Assembly (NCBI GenBank): GCA_018402765.1
Contig: JAGYIE010000003.1
Span: 62,001-126,000, forward strand
Source: Vicingaceae bacterium
GTDB taxonomy: Bacteria; Bacteroidota; Bacteroidia; Flavobacteriales_E; Vicingaceae
DNA: 64,000 nt
Reading direction: 5' to 3'
Positions 1 to 9,283 of this stretch are shown here, piece after piece; position 1 is the stretch's first letter, and each line of letters begins with the position of its first letter. The position numbers and the translations under genes are program-made. The notes under the pieces were generated by a model. It did not search any database. It had not been told where the DNA came from and saw nothing but the letters and a program-made list of their open reading frames with translations.

Positions 1-160
1 CCATTTCAGACGTACCAAAATTGATTGTAATTCCCTGTTCTTCAGGCGGAGGATTTAAATGAGTCATCCCAAAAAAGATAAATAGGATAATTAGAACAAT
101 ATGCAATGCTATTGTAGTGGCTAATCCTATTCGTTTATTTTTTGTTTCAGCTATTTGCAT
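1..160 (-). CDS. TonB-family energy transducer, N-terminal part (cut by window edge)
   Basis: Read leftward from the ATG at 160-158, the frame gives MQIAETKNKRIGLATTIALH, then a hydrophobic membrane segment and a PPPEEQGITINFG stretch before the window ends. A short basic N-terminus, one membrane anchor and a proline-rich start of the periplasmic linker are typical of Bacteroidota TonB proteins encoded after exbB and exbD. The ATG overlaps the exbD stop by one base (TAATG), so translation is probably coupled. The C-terminal receptor-contacting domain lies outside the window. The family call rests on the N-terminus and context only. Confidence 0.75.
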   Translation of the reverse strand, partial: MQIAETKNKRIGLATTIALHIVLIILFIFFGMTHLNPPPEEQGITINFGTSEM

Positions 161-552
161 TAGTTCGGATTAGTCGCTAAAACGAGTTTAAATTTATTTC
201 TATTGGCAATGTCCATAACTTTAACTGCCTCTTCTACTGCTATGGTTTTATCTACATGTAAAATAACTGATCCGTCAATGTCACCTGCTAGCTTTTGAAG
301 TAGTAATGGCTCAATGAACTCAAATTGTACTTGTTGTTCATCAATGTAATAATCTAGTTCTTTAGTAATAGAAAGAGAAACTGTTTGCTTAGTAAGTGTT
401 TTGCTAGAGCTGCTTGGCAGTAAAAGCTTCAAAGCGTTTGGACTCACTAGGGTAGAGGTAAGCATAAAAAATATTAACAGTAAGAATACGATGTCAGTCA
501 TAGAAGACATGTTGAAATTCGCACTTACTTTATTTCTTGATCGTATTGCCAT
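160..552 (-). CDS. exbD: ExbD/TolR-family biopolymer transport protein
   Basis: This 130-residue protein has a short cytoplasmic start, one transmembrane helix (about residues 20-38, beginning TDIVFLLLIFFMLTS) and a periplasmic domain. That is the ExbD/TolR layout. Asp20 at the start of the helix matches the conserved protonatable Asp that couples proton flow to TonB or TolA. It sits between an ExbB/TolQ-type gene (1 base away) and a TonB-like gene (1-base overlap), so the three probably form one proton-motive-force unit for outer-membrane transport. ExbD versus TolR cannot be settled by sequence alone, but the TonB-like neighbour favours ExbD. Confidence 0.88.
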   Translation of the reverse strand: MAIRSRNKVSANFNMSSMTDIVFLLLIFFMLTSTLVSPNALKLLLPSSSSKTLTKQTVSLSITKELDYYIDEQQVQFEFIEPLLLQKLAGDIDGSVILHVDKTIAVEEAVKVMDIANRNKFKLVLATNPN

Positions 553-1259
553 TATGCTGGTTCGTTTAAGATGTCTAGAAATTCTGTTGTTCTTGCTTCC
601 ATTCTAAAAACCACTTTCTCTACTTTAGCTACTAAAGTATTGTAACCAATGTAAGCTACTATTCCTACAACAAGCCCTGCAATAGTGGTAACCATAGCCG
701 TGTATATTCCTTCAGCTAACATGGCTACGTCAATATTTCCACCTGCTGCGGCCATTTCATGAAAAGCTAAAACCATCCCAATCACTGTCCCAAGAAATCC
801 AATCATGGGAGCCGCACCTGATATAGTGGCTAATGAAGCCAAATTGGTCTCTAATTTATACAGCTCTAATTTTCCTGTATTTTCAATTGCGGCAGCAATA
901 TCTCCTAATGGTTTTCCAATTCGGTTTACTCCTTTTTCAATCATTCGAGCTATTGGAGATGAGGTGTTTTTGCAAAGTGCTTTAGCTGCATCTATCTTTC
1001 CATCGTGAATAAAATCTTTTATTTGATTCATAAAGTTTTCATCTTCTTTTGCCGCTTTTGTAATACTTAAATAACGTTCTATAAAAATGTAAACTGTTAA
1101 AATTGAAAGTATAAATAGAGTCGACATAATGATTATACCTCCCACGCCACCAGAGGTAATCAGGTTCATTATGGAAAGCGTTTCTTCTTGAGGAACGATT
1201 GCAGTTGGATTTGGAACTTTTGTTCCTGCTTCACCTGACATATTGATTTGCAATAGCAT
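552..1259 (-). CDS. exbB: MotA/TolQ/ExbB proton channel family protein
   Basis: A 235-residue inner-membrane protein with a first membrane helix near residues 38-60 and two more in the C-terminal half (AAPMIGFLGTVIGMVLAF and MVTTIAGLVVGIVAYIGY). The GFLGTVIGM segment and the second helix TTIAGLVVG are hallmark pore-forming helices of the ExbB/TolQ/MotA family. Its stop overlaps the start of exbD by one base. It should form the pentameric channel that, with ExbD, energises TonB. Met7 is a possible alternative start. Confidence 0.9.
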   Translation of the reverse strand: MLLQINMSGEAGTKVPNPTAIVPQEETLSIMNLITSGGVGGIIIMSTLFILSILTVYIFIERYLSITKAAKEDENFMNQIKDFIHDGKIDAAKALCKNTSSPIARMIEKGVNRIGKPLGDIAAAIENTGKLELYKLETNLASLATISGAAPMIGFLGTVIGMVLAFHEMAAAGGNIDVAMLAEGIYTAMVTTIAGLVVGIVAYIGYNTLVAKVEKVVFRMEARTTEFLDILNEPA

Positions 1260-1316
1260 GTTTTTCTGTGTTAAAGTAAATTTACGTAAGCTAAATTAAT
1301 CTTCTGTATTAACAGA

Positions 1317-1362
1317 AAAAGCTAACAACTGACTATTTGTAAACAGTCTGATGTTAGCTTTT
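1317..1362 (-). terminator. Intrinsic terminator after the NhaD gene
   Basis: A perfect 10-base inverted repeat (aaaagctaac at 1317-1326, gttagctttt at 1353-1362) lies between the end of the antiporter gene and the start of exbB. On the minus strand it is followed by a T-rich run, as expected for Rho-independent termination of the upstream dehydrogenase-nhaD transcript. Confidence 0.7.
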
Positions 1363-1382
1363 ATTGTGTCAACTGATTTTTA

Positions 1383-2759
1383 TCAGTGGTATAATCCTAT
1401 AAAAAATACTGCTCCTAAAATATAACCAAGAAGAGCTAACCAACTAATATTTTTTAAGTACCAAAAGAAGGATATTTTTTCCATTCCCATCGCTACAACT
1501 CCTGCAGCCGAGCCGATAATTAGCATAGAGCCACCTGTTCCCGCTGCATATGCAATGAAGTGCCAAATGTGATCATCAGTAGGGAATACATTCATATCAA
1601 ACATACCCATACTAGCAGCCACTAACGGTACATTGTCAATAATCGCAGAACCTACACCTAGTAGTAAAACAAAGTATTTATTGTCCATAACCGCCTGTAC
1701 ATCTTGTCCAAATTGGAAAATCAAGCCTAATGATTCCAGAGCTGCAACAGTCATTAAAATTCCTAAGAAAAATAGGATAGAAGGTAGCTCAATTTTAGTT
1801 AAAGCTTTCATTGTTGGGCTGGAGGCATGAGCGTTATGCTCGATGTCATATTTAGCATCAGCAGTAACACTTGTCATGCTAAATTGCCGATTACTAACCA
1901 TTTCAGCGACGAAAGCAACAACACCTAAAGACAGCATCATTCCAACATAGGGGGGTAGGTGTGTTACTGTCTTAAAAATAGGGACAAATACAATCATGAC
2001 GAGTCCTAAGTATAGCATTGTAGGCCCCATTTTATTCTGTTTCGCCTCTTCTTTTGGCATTTCAAATTTTCCTTTGAATGCCGGTAAAAAGGATGCTATT
2101 ATAACTGGAAGTAGCATACACAATAAGGACGGTATTATTAAATATTCAATAAGTTTTACTGTAGAAACTCTATTTCCCATCCAAAGCATAGTAGTGGTTA
2201 CATCTCCAATAGGAGACCATGCTCCTCCTGCATTAGCGGCCACTATTATTAAACCTGCGTACCAAATTCTGGACTGATTATCAGGAATTAATTTTCTAAG
2301 GATGGTTATCAACACTATAGTTGCTGTAAGGTTATCAATAATTGCTGATAGAATAAATGCTAAGACGGAAACTATCCAAAGTAGTTTGCGTTTGCTATCC
2401 GTTTTTATATATTTTTTAATTGTAGAAAATCCATCAAAATGATCTATAATCTCTACAATAGTCATAGCGCCAATAAGAAATATTAAAATCTCACATGTTT
2501 TACCAAAATGGTGTAATAGAGTGCTTTCCATAGTATGAAGACGTTCTTCATGACCTTGTAAGCCAAAGCCTTCCATAAGTTTATGAGAATGAGAGTCAAA
2601 CCAACCTGTAAATGTATCTAAGCCAAATGCAATAAATGCCCAAGCAAGAGCCATCATTAATAATGCAGGTACAAGTTTATCTATCTTTAGTGTGTGTTCT
2701 ATTGTAATTGCAGTGTATCCAAGGATGAATACAATAACAATAAGCATTTCATATCCCAT
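1383..2759 (-). CDS. nhaD: NhaD-type Na+/H+ antiporter
   Basis: A 458-residue, highly hydrophobic protein of the ion transporter superfamily with roughly 12 membrane segments. Features matching NhaD include a buried acidic motif SAIIDNLTATIVL near residues 138-150 and a second, pseudo-repeat SAIIDNVPLVAAS near residues 373-385. These two IDN motifs mark the inverted halves of the transporter. The gene begins 2 bases after the stop of the upstream amino-acid dehydrogenase, so the two are likely co-transcribed. NhaD antiporters expel Na+ using protons, which fits a marine or saline habitat (inference). Confidence 0.9.
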   Translation of the reverse strand: MGYEMLIVIVFILGYTAITIEHTLKIDKLVPALLMMALAWAFIAFGLDTFTGWFDSHSHKLMEGFGLQGHEERLHTMESTLLHHFGKTCEILIFLIGAMTIVEIIDHFDGFSTIKKYIKTDSKRKLLWIVSVLAFILSAIIDNLTATIVLITILRKLIPDNQSRIWYAGLIIVAANAGGAWSPIGDVTTTMLWMGNRVSTVKLIEYLIIPSLLCMLLPVIIASFLPAFKGKFEMPKEEAKQNKMGPTMLYLGLVMIVFVPIFKTVTHLPPYVGMMLSLGVVAFVAEMVSNRQFSMTSVTADAKYDIEHNAHASSPTMKALTKIELPSILFFLGILMTVAALESLGLIFQFGQDVQAVMDNKYFVLLLGVGSAIIDNVPLVAASMGMFDMNVFPTDDHIWHFIAYAAGTGGSMLIIGSAAGVVAMGMEKISFFWYLKNISWLALLGYILGAVFFIGLYH

Positions 2760-2761
2760 TT

Positions 2762-3991
2762 TTATATTAATTTACTAAGTGCGATACCAAAAGCATTTTT
2801 TGCAATGCCTATTTTACTAGCGTCTTTCTGGTGAGCTGTTACCATCGCTTTTTTAATGATCTCCGAAGTATCTTCAAAAATAGCTTTGTCAGACATATCG
2901 GCTCCTGTTTGCATGAAGTATGCAAATACTCGGGCCATTCCGCAATTGGAAATAAAATCAGGAATTACACTTATTTTACTGTCTGTATATTCTGCTATTG
3001 GTCCGAAGAATATTTCTTGATCAGCAAAGGGAACATTTGCTCCAGAAGAGATAACTTCCATTCCCCCTAAAATCATTCTGTCTACCTGATCTTTTGTAAT
3101 TAATCGAGAAGCAGCACAAGGAATAAAGACGTCTGCTGAAACATCCCATATCTTAGAATTTACTTCATCAAATGAAAGCATATTGTCAGCATTCAAGAAG
3201 TTACCATCTTTTTTTAAGAATAAGGCTTTAATTTCTTCAAAGCTAAATCCTTCTTCATTTATTAATCCTCCAACTCGGTCAATAATACCAACAATCTTTG
3301 CGCCTTGTTGAGCTAAATAATAAGCACCTGCCGCACCTACATTGCCCCATCCTTGAACAATTACTTTTTTCCCATTCAGGTTTAAATTGTGATAGATATC
3401 ATAATAATGTCTTACTGATTCTGCAACTCCATATCCTGTAACCATGTCGGCTACAACAAATCGTCTATTTACTGCTGGACTGTATGCTTTGTCTTCAATA
3501 ACTTTAATAACACCATTTCTCAATTGACCAATAATGTTTATTTTTTCAAATTCAGTTGGTTGATAATGACCAATGAAAACTCCCTCTTGTGGATGCCAAA
3601 CACCGTATTTTTCAGTAATTGGAATAACTTCATGTATTTCATCTACATTCAAATCCCCACCTGTGCCGTAATAATTTTTTAATAAAGGAGAAACAGCCTT
3701 ATACCAACGTTCCAATACACCTTGCTTTCTTGGGTCATTCGGATCAAAATTAATCCCGGATTTAGCACCACCGATAGCAGGTCCAGAAACTGTAAATTTC
3801 ACCTCCATTGTTTTTGCTAATGAGGTAACTTCGTGTTTATCTAAGCCTACACGCATTCTAGTTCCACCTCCTGCAGCTCCTCCACGTAAAGAATTTATAA
3901 CCACCCATCCTTCTGCTTCTGTCTCTGAATCTTTCCATTCAAAAACGATTTCCGGTTGTTTATTTTCGTATTTTTTTAGTAAATCTTGCAT
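2762..3991 (-). CDS. Glu/Leu/Phe/Val dehydrogenase
   Basis: A 409-residue oxidative deaminase. The N-terminal substrate domain has SLRGGAAGGGTRMR and the catalytic-lysine region MEVKFTVSGPAIGGAKSGI (about residues 64-82). The C-terminal Rossmann domain has the dinucleotide motif VIVQGWGNVGAAGAYYLAQQ (about residues 210-229). It should interconvert an amino acid and its 2-oxo acid with NAD(P)+ and release ammonium. Substrate choice cannot be read with confidence; the sequence resembles the broad Glu/Leu dehydrogenase group more than classical hexameric GdhA. A -7-like element lies just upstream at 4009-4016. Confidence 0.85.
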   Translation of the reverse strand: MQDLLKKYENKQPEIVFEWKDSETEAEGWVVINSLRGGAAGGGTRMRVGLDKHEVTSLAKTMEVKFTVSGPAIGGAKSGINFDPNDPRKQGVLERWYKAVSPLLKNYYGTGGDLNVDEIHEVIPITEKYGVWHPQEGVFIGHYQPTEFEKINIIGQLRNGVIKVIEDKAYSPAVNRRFVVADMVTGYGVAESVRHYYDIYHNLNLNGKKVIVQGWGNVGAAGAYYLAQQGAKIVGIIDRVGGLINEEGFSFEEIKALFLKKDGNFLNADNMLSFDEVNSKIWDVSADVFIPCAASRLITKDQVDRMILGGMEVISSGANVPFADQEIFFGPIAEYTDSKISVIPDFISNCGMARVFAYFMQTGADMSDKAIFEDTSEIIKKAMVTAHQKDASKIGIAKNAFGIALSKLI

Positions 3992-4008
3992 GAAATTTTA
4001 TTTTGGGA

Positions 4009-4016
4009 CAAATGTA
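4009..4016 (-). promoter_or_regulatory. Bacteroidota -7 element upstream of the dehydrogenase
   Basis: The plus strand reads CAAATGTA, which is TACATTTG on the minus strand and fits the Bacteroidota TAnnTTTG consensus. It lies 18 bases before the ATG at 3991. I saw no convincing -33 element. Confidence 0.45.
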
Positions 4017-4054
4017 TAAAAAACTATCTTTTGGCTAATGATTAATAGCTTTAA

Positions 4055-5119
4055 TTAAGGTAAATATAATCCGCCTGCTGAGTGATTTTTTTTAGCGCCT
4101 GTAACCGAAGAAATGGTGTTTTGCTCTTCTCGAAATCTTAAAACTCCTAAGAATGCAAATATTATAGCTTCCTTGAACTCTATTATTTCTTTAGTAGGTA
4201 GGATGAGTTGAGATTTACAATTTAGAGCTAATTGATTTACGAAATAGGTGTTGTAAGCTCCCCCTCCCGCAATCAAAATTGTTTTAGCTAAGGAATCGTG
4301 TATGTCACGTGCTATGATTTTGACATATAAATTTATAAGAGTAGCTAAGCTGTCTCTTGCCGTTAGGTTATATTTTTCAATACAAGGTAAAAATTCTTCA
4401 TTAATCCATTCTAAACCTAGCGACTTAGGGAATGTGTTTTTGAAATAAGTCAAATTAATCAGCTCATCTGAAAGTAGTTTATGTACAGTTCCCGTTGCAG
4501 CATTTTCTCCACCCTTGTCAAACTCTTTCCCTAAATCTGATGCATATTTATTCAATGGAATATTAAAAGGACAGCAGTCGTATGCAATTGATTTACCATT
4601 CCTATTAAATGAAAGATTAGCAATTCCTCCTAAATTAAGACAGGCCTCATATTCTTGGAATAATAATTTATCACCAATAGGAACTAAGGGTGCTCCTTGG
4701 CCGCCTAATGCTACATCTCCTGACCTAAAATCTCCTATAACTTTTAGGCCTGTTTTAGCTGCTAATGAGGCATTGTTTGCCAATTGAAAAGTAAGTTCTT
4801 TATGGATTTGATGAAAAATGGTGTGACCATGATTTCCGATTAAATGGATCTGAAGAGAACTATTTTGTTTTAGTTGGTTTACCTCTTTTGCAACAAAGTT
4901 TGTCCAATCATTTTGCAATTCTATTAATTGAATTGCTGAAAGTGAAATACCTTTTTTTAAACGATCAACTAACTCACTAGGATACCTAACTGTTTTTAAG
5001 AGATGTGTTTCAAAAGTCCATTTATTTGAATCATTTACTTGAAAAGTAGTAAGAGCTAGGTCAAGACCATCAAGAGAGGTCCCTGACATAATTCCCAAAG
5101 CGGTATAAACATTAATCAT
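4055..5119 (-). CDS. anmK: Anhydro-N-acetylmuramic acid kinase
   Basis: A 354-residue member of the ASKHA kinase family. It starts with the diagnostic phosphate loop GIMSGTSLDGLDLAL (residues 9-23) and has GNHGHTIFHQ (around residue 96), the LNLGGIANLSF motif and a late AGGGAYN nucleotide-binding motif. AnmK hydrolyses and phosphorylates 1,6-anhydroMurNAc to MurNAc-6-phosphate in cell-wall recycling. Its length is close to the family norm. It is divergent from the acyl-CoA dehydrogenase gene, with 82 bases between them. Confidence 0.93.
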   Translation of the reverse strand: MINVYTALGIMSGTSLDGLDLALTTFQVNDSNKWTFETHLLKTVRYPSELVDRLKKGISLSAIQLIELQNDWTNFVAKEVNQLKQNSSLQIHLIGNHGHTIFHQIHKELTFQLANNASLAAKTGLKVIGDFRSGDVALGGQGAPLVPIGDKLLFQEYEACLNLGGIANLSFNRNGKSIAYDCCPFNIPLNKYASDLGKEFDKGGENAATGTVHKLLSDELINLTYFKNTFPKSLGLEWINEEFLPCIEKYNLTARDSLATLINLYVKIIARDIHDSLAKTILIAGGGAYNTYFVNQLALNCKSQLILPTKEIIEFKEAIIFAFLGVLRFREEQNTISSVTGAKKNHSAGGLYLP

Positions 5120-5149
5120 AATAAATTGTAATAAAAGAGATGAAAGCGT

Positions 5150-5157
5150 TATTTTTG
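5150..5157 (+). promoter_or_regulatory. Putative promoter of the 5.2 kb acyl-CoA dehydrogenase
   Basis: TATTTTTG matches the TAnnTTTG -7 element and sits 44 bases before the ATG at 5202. An ATTG at 5125-5128, 21 bases upstream, could serve as the -33 element. Confidence 0.5.
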
Positions 5158-5201
5158 TAAACTTTCCGAATAAATAGAGTTTAAAATTACATTTTATAAG
5201 T

Positions 5202-6341
5202 ATGGATTTTCAATTATCAGAAGAACATATTGCAGTAAGAGACGCTGCAAGAGATTTTGCCCAAAACGTATTGAAACCGGGTGTTATCGATAGAGATGAA
5301 AAACAGCTATTTCCAACAGAAGAAATTAAGCAACTTAGTGAGCTTGGTTTTATGGGAATGATGGTAGATCCGAAATATGGCGGCGGAGGTATGGATACAA
5401 TTTCTTACGTATTGGCAATGGAGGAGATTTCTAAAATAGATGCTTCTACTTCAGTAGTAATGTCAGTAAATAACTCTTTAGTTTGCTGGGGTATCGAAAA
5501 ATTTGGAACTGAAGAACAAAAACAAAAATATTTAAAGCCCTTGGCAATGGGTCAAAAAATTGGAGCATTTTGTCTTTCTGAGCCTGAAGCGGGGTCTGAC
5601 GCTACCTCTCAAAGAACCACCGCTATTGATAAAGGAGACCATTATTTATTAAATGGGACTAAAAACTGGATTACTAATGGAGGCAGTGCTTCTTATTATA
5701 TCGTAATCGCTCAAACTGATGTTGAAAAGGGCCATAAAGGAATTAATGCTTTTATAGTAGAAAAAGAATGGGAAGGTTTTACCGTAGGTGCTAAAGAGAA
5801 TAAAATGGGCATTAGAGCATCAGATACACATACACTTATGTTTACTGATGTAAAAGTTCCTAAAGAGAATAGAATAGGGGAAGATGGTTTTGGATTTTCA
5901 TTTGCCATGAAGGTATTGTCAGGTGGTCGAATCGGTATAGCCGCACAAGCATTAGGTATTGCCTCAGGTGCTATGGAACTTGCAATCGCATACGCTAAAG
6001 AAAGAGAGGCATTTGGGAAACCAATTAACCAGCACCAAGCTATCGCATTTAAATTAGCGGATATGGCTACTACTGTCGAAGCTTCTAGGTTATTATGTTT
6101 AAAAGCTGCATGGATGAAAGACGCAGGTTTAAATTTTGATAAAGAGAGTGCTATGGCTAAAGTGTTTGCTTCTCAAACTGCTATGGATGTAGCAACAGAG
6201 GCTGTTCAAGTTCACGGAGGTTACGGATTTGTTAAGGAGTACCATGTTGAACGTTTAATGCGTGATGCAAAAATTACTCAAATCTATGAAGGAACCACAG
6301 AGGTTCAGAAAATAGTAATTTCTAGGTCAGTCTTGAGATAA
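5202..6341 (+). CDS. Short-chain-type acyl-CoA dehydrogenase
   Basis: A 379-residue flavoprotein, normal for the family. The domains run in order: N-terminal helices, a beta domain with the FAD/substrate segment CLSEPEAGSDA (about residues 126-136) and the WITNGG loop, and a C-terminal helical domain ending in the family signature IYEGTTEVQKIVISR. It oxidises an acyl-CoA to the trans-2-enoyl-CoA and passes electrons to ETF. It is a single-gene unit with its own promoter-like element and a hairpin after its stop. Chain-length or branched-chain specificity cannot be assigned. Confidence 0.9.
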   Translation: MDFQLSEEHIAVRDAARDFAQNVLKPGVIDRDEKQLFPTEEIKQLSELGFMGMMVDPKYGGGGMDTISYVLAMEEISKIDASTSVVMSVNNSLVCWGIEKFGTEEQKQKYLKPLAMGQKIGAFCLSEPEAGSDATSQRTTAIDKGDHYLLNGTKNWITNGGSASYYIVIAQTDVEKGHKGINAFIVEKEWEGFTVGAKENKMGIRASDTHTLMFTDVKVPKENRIGEDGFGFSFAMKVLSGGRIGIAAQALGIASGAMELAIAYAKEREAFGKPINQHQAIAFKLADMATTVEASRLLCLKAAWMKDAGLNFDKESAMAKVFASQTAMDVATEAVQVHGGYGFVKEYHVERLMRDAKITQIYEGTTEVQKIVISRSVLR

Positions 6342-6360
6342 AAAAGTTTGATAAAATAAC

Positions 6361-6394
6361 AGAAAGGGGAGCGTAAGATTTACGCCCCCTTTCT
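6361..6394. terminator. Bidirectional terminator between acyl-CoA dehydrogenase and murF
   Basis: A strong stem pairs agaaagggg-gcgtaa with ttacgc-cccctttct around a 3-base loop. It lies between two convergent genes and overlaps the last base of murF. A-rich and T-rich flanks allow function in both directions. Confidence 0.7.
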
Positions 6395-7719
6395 TATGGA
6401 AGAAAATCTAATAATTTCTCTAAAGCTACTCCTCGACTTCCTTTAATCAAGATAGCAAAATTTTGCCATGTTTCTATCTTTCTCGATTGAATCAAATTTT
6501 CCCGATCTTCAAAAAATTGGAAAAGGGAAAAATTATTTTTGTGCTCATAGAAATGTTTCCCTACTAAATAAGCATTTGTTAGGTTTAGATTATTAAGGAT
6601 ATTTAAGATCTCATGATGCTCATTAAAGCTTGCTTCTCCAAGTTCAAACATGTCTCCAAGAATAAGTAGCTTTTGCTTATCGGGTCTTAGCTGCGCGAAT
6701 GATTCTAGTGCAGCTTTCATGCTGGTTGGATTTGCATTATAGGCATCTAGATAAATTGTATTGTATCTTTTTTCAAGAATTTGAGATCTATTCATTTCAG
6801 ATTGATATCCTGACAATGCTTCATTTATACTCTCTTCATCGATATTAAAATAATTTCCAACACATACTGCTGCCAATAGATTATCATAATTATAACTACC
6901 AAATAGTTGACTTGTTGTTGGGATATCTGATTTAACAGTGATCCCATCAAATGACCAGTTCCATACAAATGAAATAAACGGATTACTCGATTCTAAACTA
7001 CCTTCTAGATTTGCTTGGAGGTGTTTTCCATAAGTAATTACTGATAGCTCTCTGGATTTAGCCATTTTTTTTAAGACTTCGGAGTCTACATTTAAAAATA
7101 TCGTTCCCTTAGATTTTTGGATATAGTCAAATAGTTCACCTTTACCTTTTATAATTCCTTCAACACCGCCGAATCCTTCTAAGTGTGCTTTCCCAATATT
7201 AGTAATAAGCCCATAGTTTGGTTCTACAAGGCTGCAAAGAAATTCAATTTCTTGTTGATGATTTGCACCCATTTCAATAAGTGCAATCTCATGCTTTTCA
7301 TTTATCGAAAGCAGAGAAAGGGGAACGCCAATATGATTATTTAAATTTCCCTTGGTAAAATAGGTAGGATACTTTGTATTCAAAACAGCAGCTAGCAACT
7401 CTTTTGTGGTTGTTTTACCGTTCGAACCTGTAATACCTATAATCGGAATGGATAATTTTCTTCTATGAAAATTAGATAATTGTTGCAGTGTCTTTAATAC
7501 ATTTTCAACGATAAATACATAATCTGATGACAAGTTATCAGGATTTTCATCTATAACTGCGTATGCAGCTCCATTCTCTAGTGCAGATTTAGCGTACTTA
7601 TTACCATTAAAGTTATCTCCTCTTAGAGCAAAGAAGATGCAGTCTTTGTTAATTTTTCTGCTATCAGTAGATACTTCGCTACTAGATAAGTAGGCAGAAT
7701 ATATTTCATCTAAATTCAT
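6394..7719 (-). CDS. murF: UDP-N-acetylmuramoyl-tripeptide--D-alanyl-D-alanine ligase
   Basis: A 441-residue Mur ligase. The N-terminal domain carries VSTDSRKINKDCIFFAL (UDP-MurNAc binding), followed by the ATP loop GITGSNGKTTTKELL (about residues 95-109), the central IEMGANHQQEI motif and the C-terminal DAYNANPTSMKAAL signature of MurF. It adds D-Ala-D-Ala to UDP-MurNAc-tripeptide in the cytoplasm. It lies directly downstream of gldJ on the same strand, but a strong palindrome at 7736-7759 separates them. Confidence 0.95.
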   Translation of the reverse strand: MNLDEIYSAYLSSSEVSTDSRKINKDCIFFALRGDNFNGNKYAKSALENGAAYAVIDENPDNLSSDYVFIVENVLKTLQQLSNFHRRKLSIPIIGITGSNGKTTTKELLAAVLNTKYPTYFTKGNLNNHIGVPLSLLSINEKHEIALIEMGANHQQEIEFLCSLVEPNYGLITNIGKAHLEGFGGVEGIIKGKGELFDYIQKSKGTIFLNVDSEVLKKMAKSRELSVITYGKHLQANLEGSLESSNPFISFVWNWSFDGITVKSDIPTTSQLFGSYNYDNLLAAVCVGNYFNIDEESINEALSGYQSEMNRSQILEKRYNTIYLDAYNANPTSMKAALESFAQLRPDKQKLLILGDMFELGEASFNEHHEILNILNNLNLTNAYLVGKHFYEHKNNFSLFQFFEDRENLIQSRKIETWQNFAILIKGSRGVALEKLLDFLP

Positions 7720-7735
7720 AATTTGTCAAAAAAAA

Positions 7736-7759
7736 AGCCTCCTCAATATTGAGGAGGCT
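7736..7759 (-). terminator. Terminator after gldJ
   Basis: A perfect 24-base palindrome (half-site agcctcctcaat). On the minus strand it is followed by an uninterrupted T run (A run at 7728-7736 on the plus strand). This is a classic Rho-independent terminator that should end the gldJ transcript before murF. Confidence 0.85.
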
Positions 7760-7777
7760 AAATTTAAAGATCATATT

Positions 7778-9259
7778 TTAATTTCCACCTAATCCTACAG
7801 GACTTCCAACTCTTGTCATCGCACATCTAAAACCCAAATAAGGTGATGATTGATCTTCATCTAAGAATCTTCTTGTACCAGGAGTCATCCAGTAAGCTCT
7901 ATCATTCCACGAGCCACCTTTGTAGACTCTAGCTCTATCAGATATTAATGAGGTTGTACCATAGTTATACATTGCTTTATCACCTTTTTCGTCATAAGTA
8001 GATTTTGTATCATAATAAACACTAGATTCTAAATCACCATCTTCATAATTAATAACATCAGCTTGCTTATAATTTCTTCTTTCTTGTAGATTATCATCTT
8101 CGACATTTACCTTTCTTCTTCTCAATTTACCTAAGCTGTCTTTCTCTGCAATATAACCATCAGCGTCTCTTTGAAGTGTTGTGAATACATTTCCTCTAAA
8201 TGGTCTAAAGTCATCTACATCATCAAAAGAAAGTGGTCTATATACATCCATTACCCACTCTGATACATTTCCTGCCATATTGTATAAACCATAATCATTT
8301 GGCCAGTATGAATAAACAGGTGCAGTAATCTCAGCGTTATCATTTAGGTATCCCGCAACGCCCATGTTGTCACCATTTCCTCTTTTGTAGTTAGCAAGCA
8401 TTTGACCTAAGTAGTTGTCATCTGCATTTCTAACTCCATGACCATTCCAAGGATAAAATTTCTTTTCTACGACTAACTCTCCAACGGTATTTCCTATTAG
8501 ACCATAAGCAGCATATTCCCATTCTGCTTCCGTCGGTAAACGATAGTCAGGTAAAAGGATACCATCCTCCATTTTAACATTTCTGGTTTCTTTGTTTGGA
8601 TCTAAATCAATCATTCCATCTATTCGTTTGCCGCTTTCATACTGTCCATTCATGTATGCACCTGTATTAAAATTATCCTCATTGATCTGATTTGGGTAAT
8701 GATCGAATAGGCCTTCTCTAATTAGAATAATTTCGTTAACACGATCAGTTCTCCATGCACAAAAATCATTAGCTTGTAACCAATTTACCCCAACAACAGG
8801 GTAATCTCTGTAGGCAGGGTGACGTAAATAGTGTTCTACAAAAGGTTCATTGTATGCTAGCTTACTTCTCCATACCAATGTGTCTGGTAATGCTTTTTTG
8901 TAAACTTCAGGGTAGTCTGCACCAAAAACTCTATTAATCCAATATAAATATTCTAAATAATGGAAGTTGGTAACTTCGGTTTCGTCCATATAGAATGAAG
9001 AAACGGTTACTGTTCTTGGCTTATTATTCCAATCATAGAAAATATCTTGTTCAACTCTTCCCATAGTAAATCTTCCGCCTTCTATTAGAACCAATCCCGG
9101 TCCGGTTTCTTGCTCGAAATACGGTATTTTTTCAAAACCACCATTTTTAGGGTTGTTATATTCCCAACCTGTAGAGGAAGAGCGCTCCTTTGCACAAGAA
9201 GCCAATATAAATGTTAAAACACCAATTGCAATAAAGGTGTAATTTTTAAAACTTTTCAT
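7778..9259 (-). CDS. gldJ: GldJ gliding-motility / T9SS lipoprotein
   Basis: The start is placed at the Met that opens a lipoprotein signal (MKSFKNYTFIAIG through LTFILASC-A), nine codons inside the longest reading frame. The mature protein is a formylglycine-generating-enzyme-like (SUMF1) fold. It shows GGRFTMGRVEQD, FYMDETEVTNFHYLEYLYW, RHPAYRDYPVVGVNW with FCAWRTDRVNE, LPTEAEWEYAAYG, the NMAGNVSEWVMD motif and the C-terminal GGSWNDRAYWMTPG...LGFRCA. GldJ is an outer-membrane-associated lipoprotein needed for stability of the gliding/T9SS machinery. The related GldK is the alternative, but the RHPAYRDYPV-RTDRVNE segment and the neighbouring porU/porV favour GldJ. Confidence 0.9.
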   Translation of the reverse strand: MKSFKNYTFIAIGVLTFILASCAKERSSSTGWEYNNPKNGGFEKIPYFEQETGPGLVLIEGGRFTMGRVEQDIFYDWNNKPRTVTVSSFYMDETEVTNFHYLEYLYWINRVFGADYPEVYKKALPDTLVWRSKLAYNEPFVEHYLRHPAYRDYPVVGVNWLQANDFCAWRTDRVNEIILIREGLFDHYPNQINEDNFNTGAYMNGQYESGKRIDGMIDLDPNKETRNVKMEDGILLPDYRLPTEAEWEYAAYGLIGNTVGELVVEKKFYPWNGHGVRNADDNYLGQMLANYKRGNGDNMGVAGYLNDNAEITAPVYSYWPNDYGLYNMAGNVSEWVMDVYRPLSFDDVDDFRPFRGNVFTTLQRDADGYIAEKDSLGKLRRRKVNVEDDNLQERRNYKQADVINYEDGDLESSVYYDTKSTYDEKGDKAMYNYGTTSLISDRARVYKGGSWNDRAYWMTPGTRRFLDEDQSSPYLGFRCAMTRVGSPVGLGGN

Positions 9260-9283
9260 AGTTTTTGCATTAGTTATAAGGTC

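Noticed and set aside
7778-9259. GldJ could be GldK or another SUMF1 protein
   Set aside because: The lipoprotein signal, the RHPAYRDYPV and RTDRVNE segments, and the neighbouring porU/porV favour GldJ; GldK is a less likely alternative.
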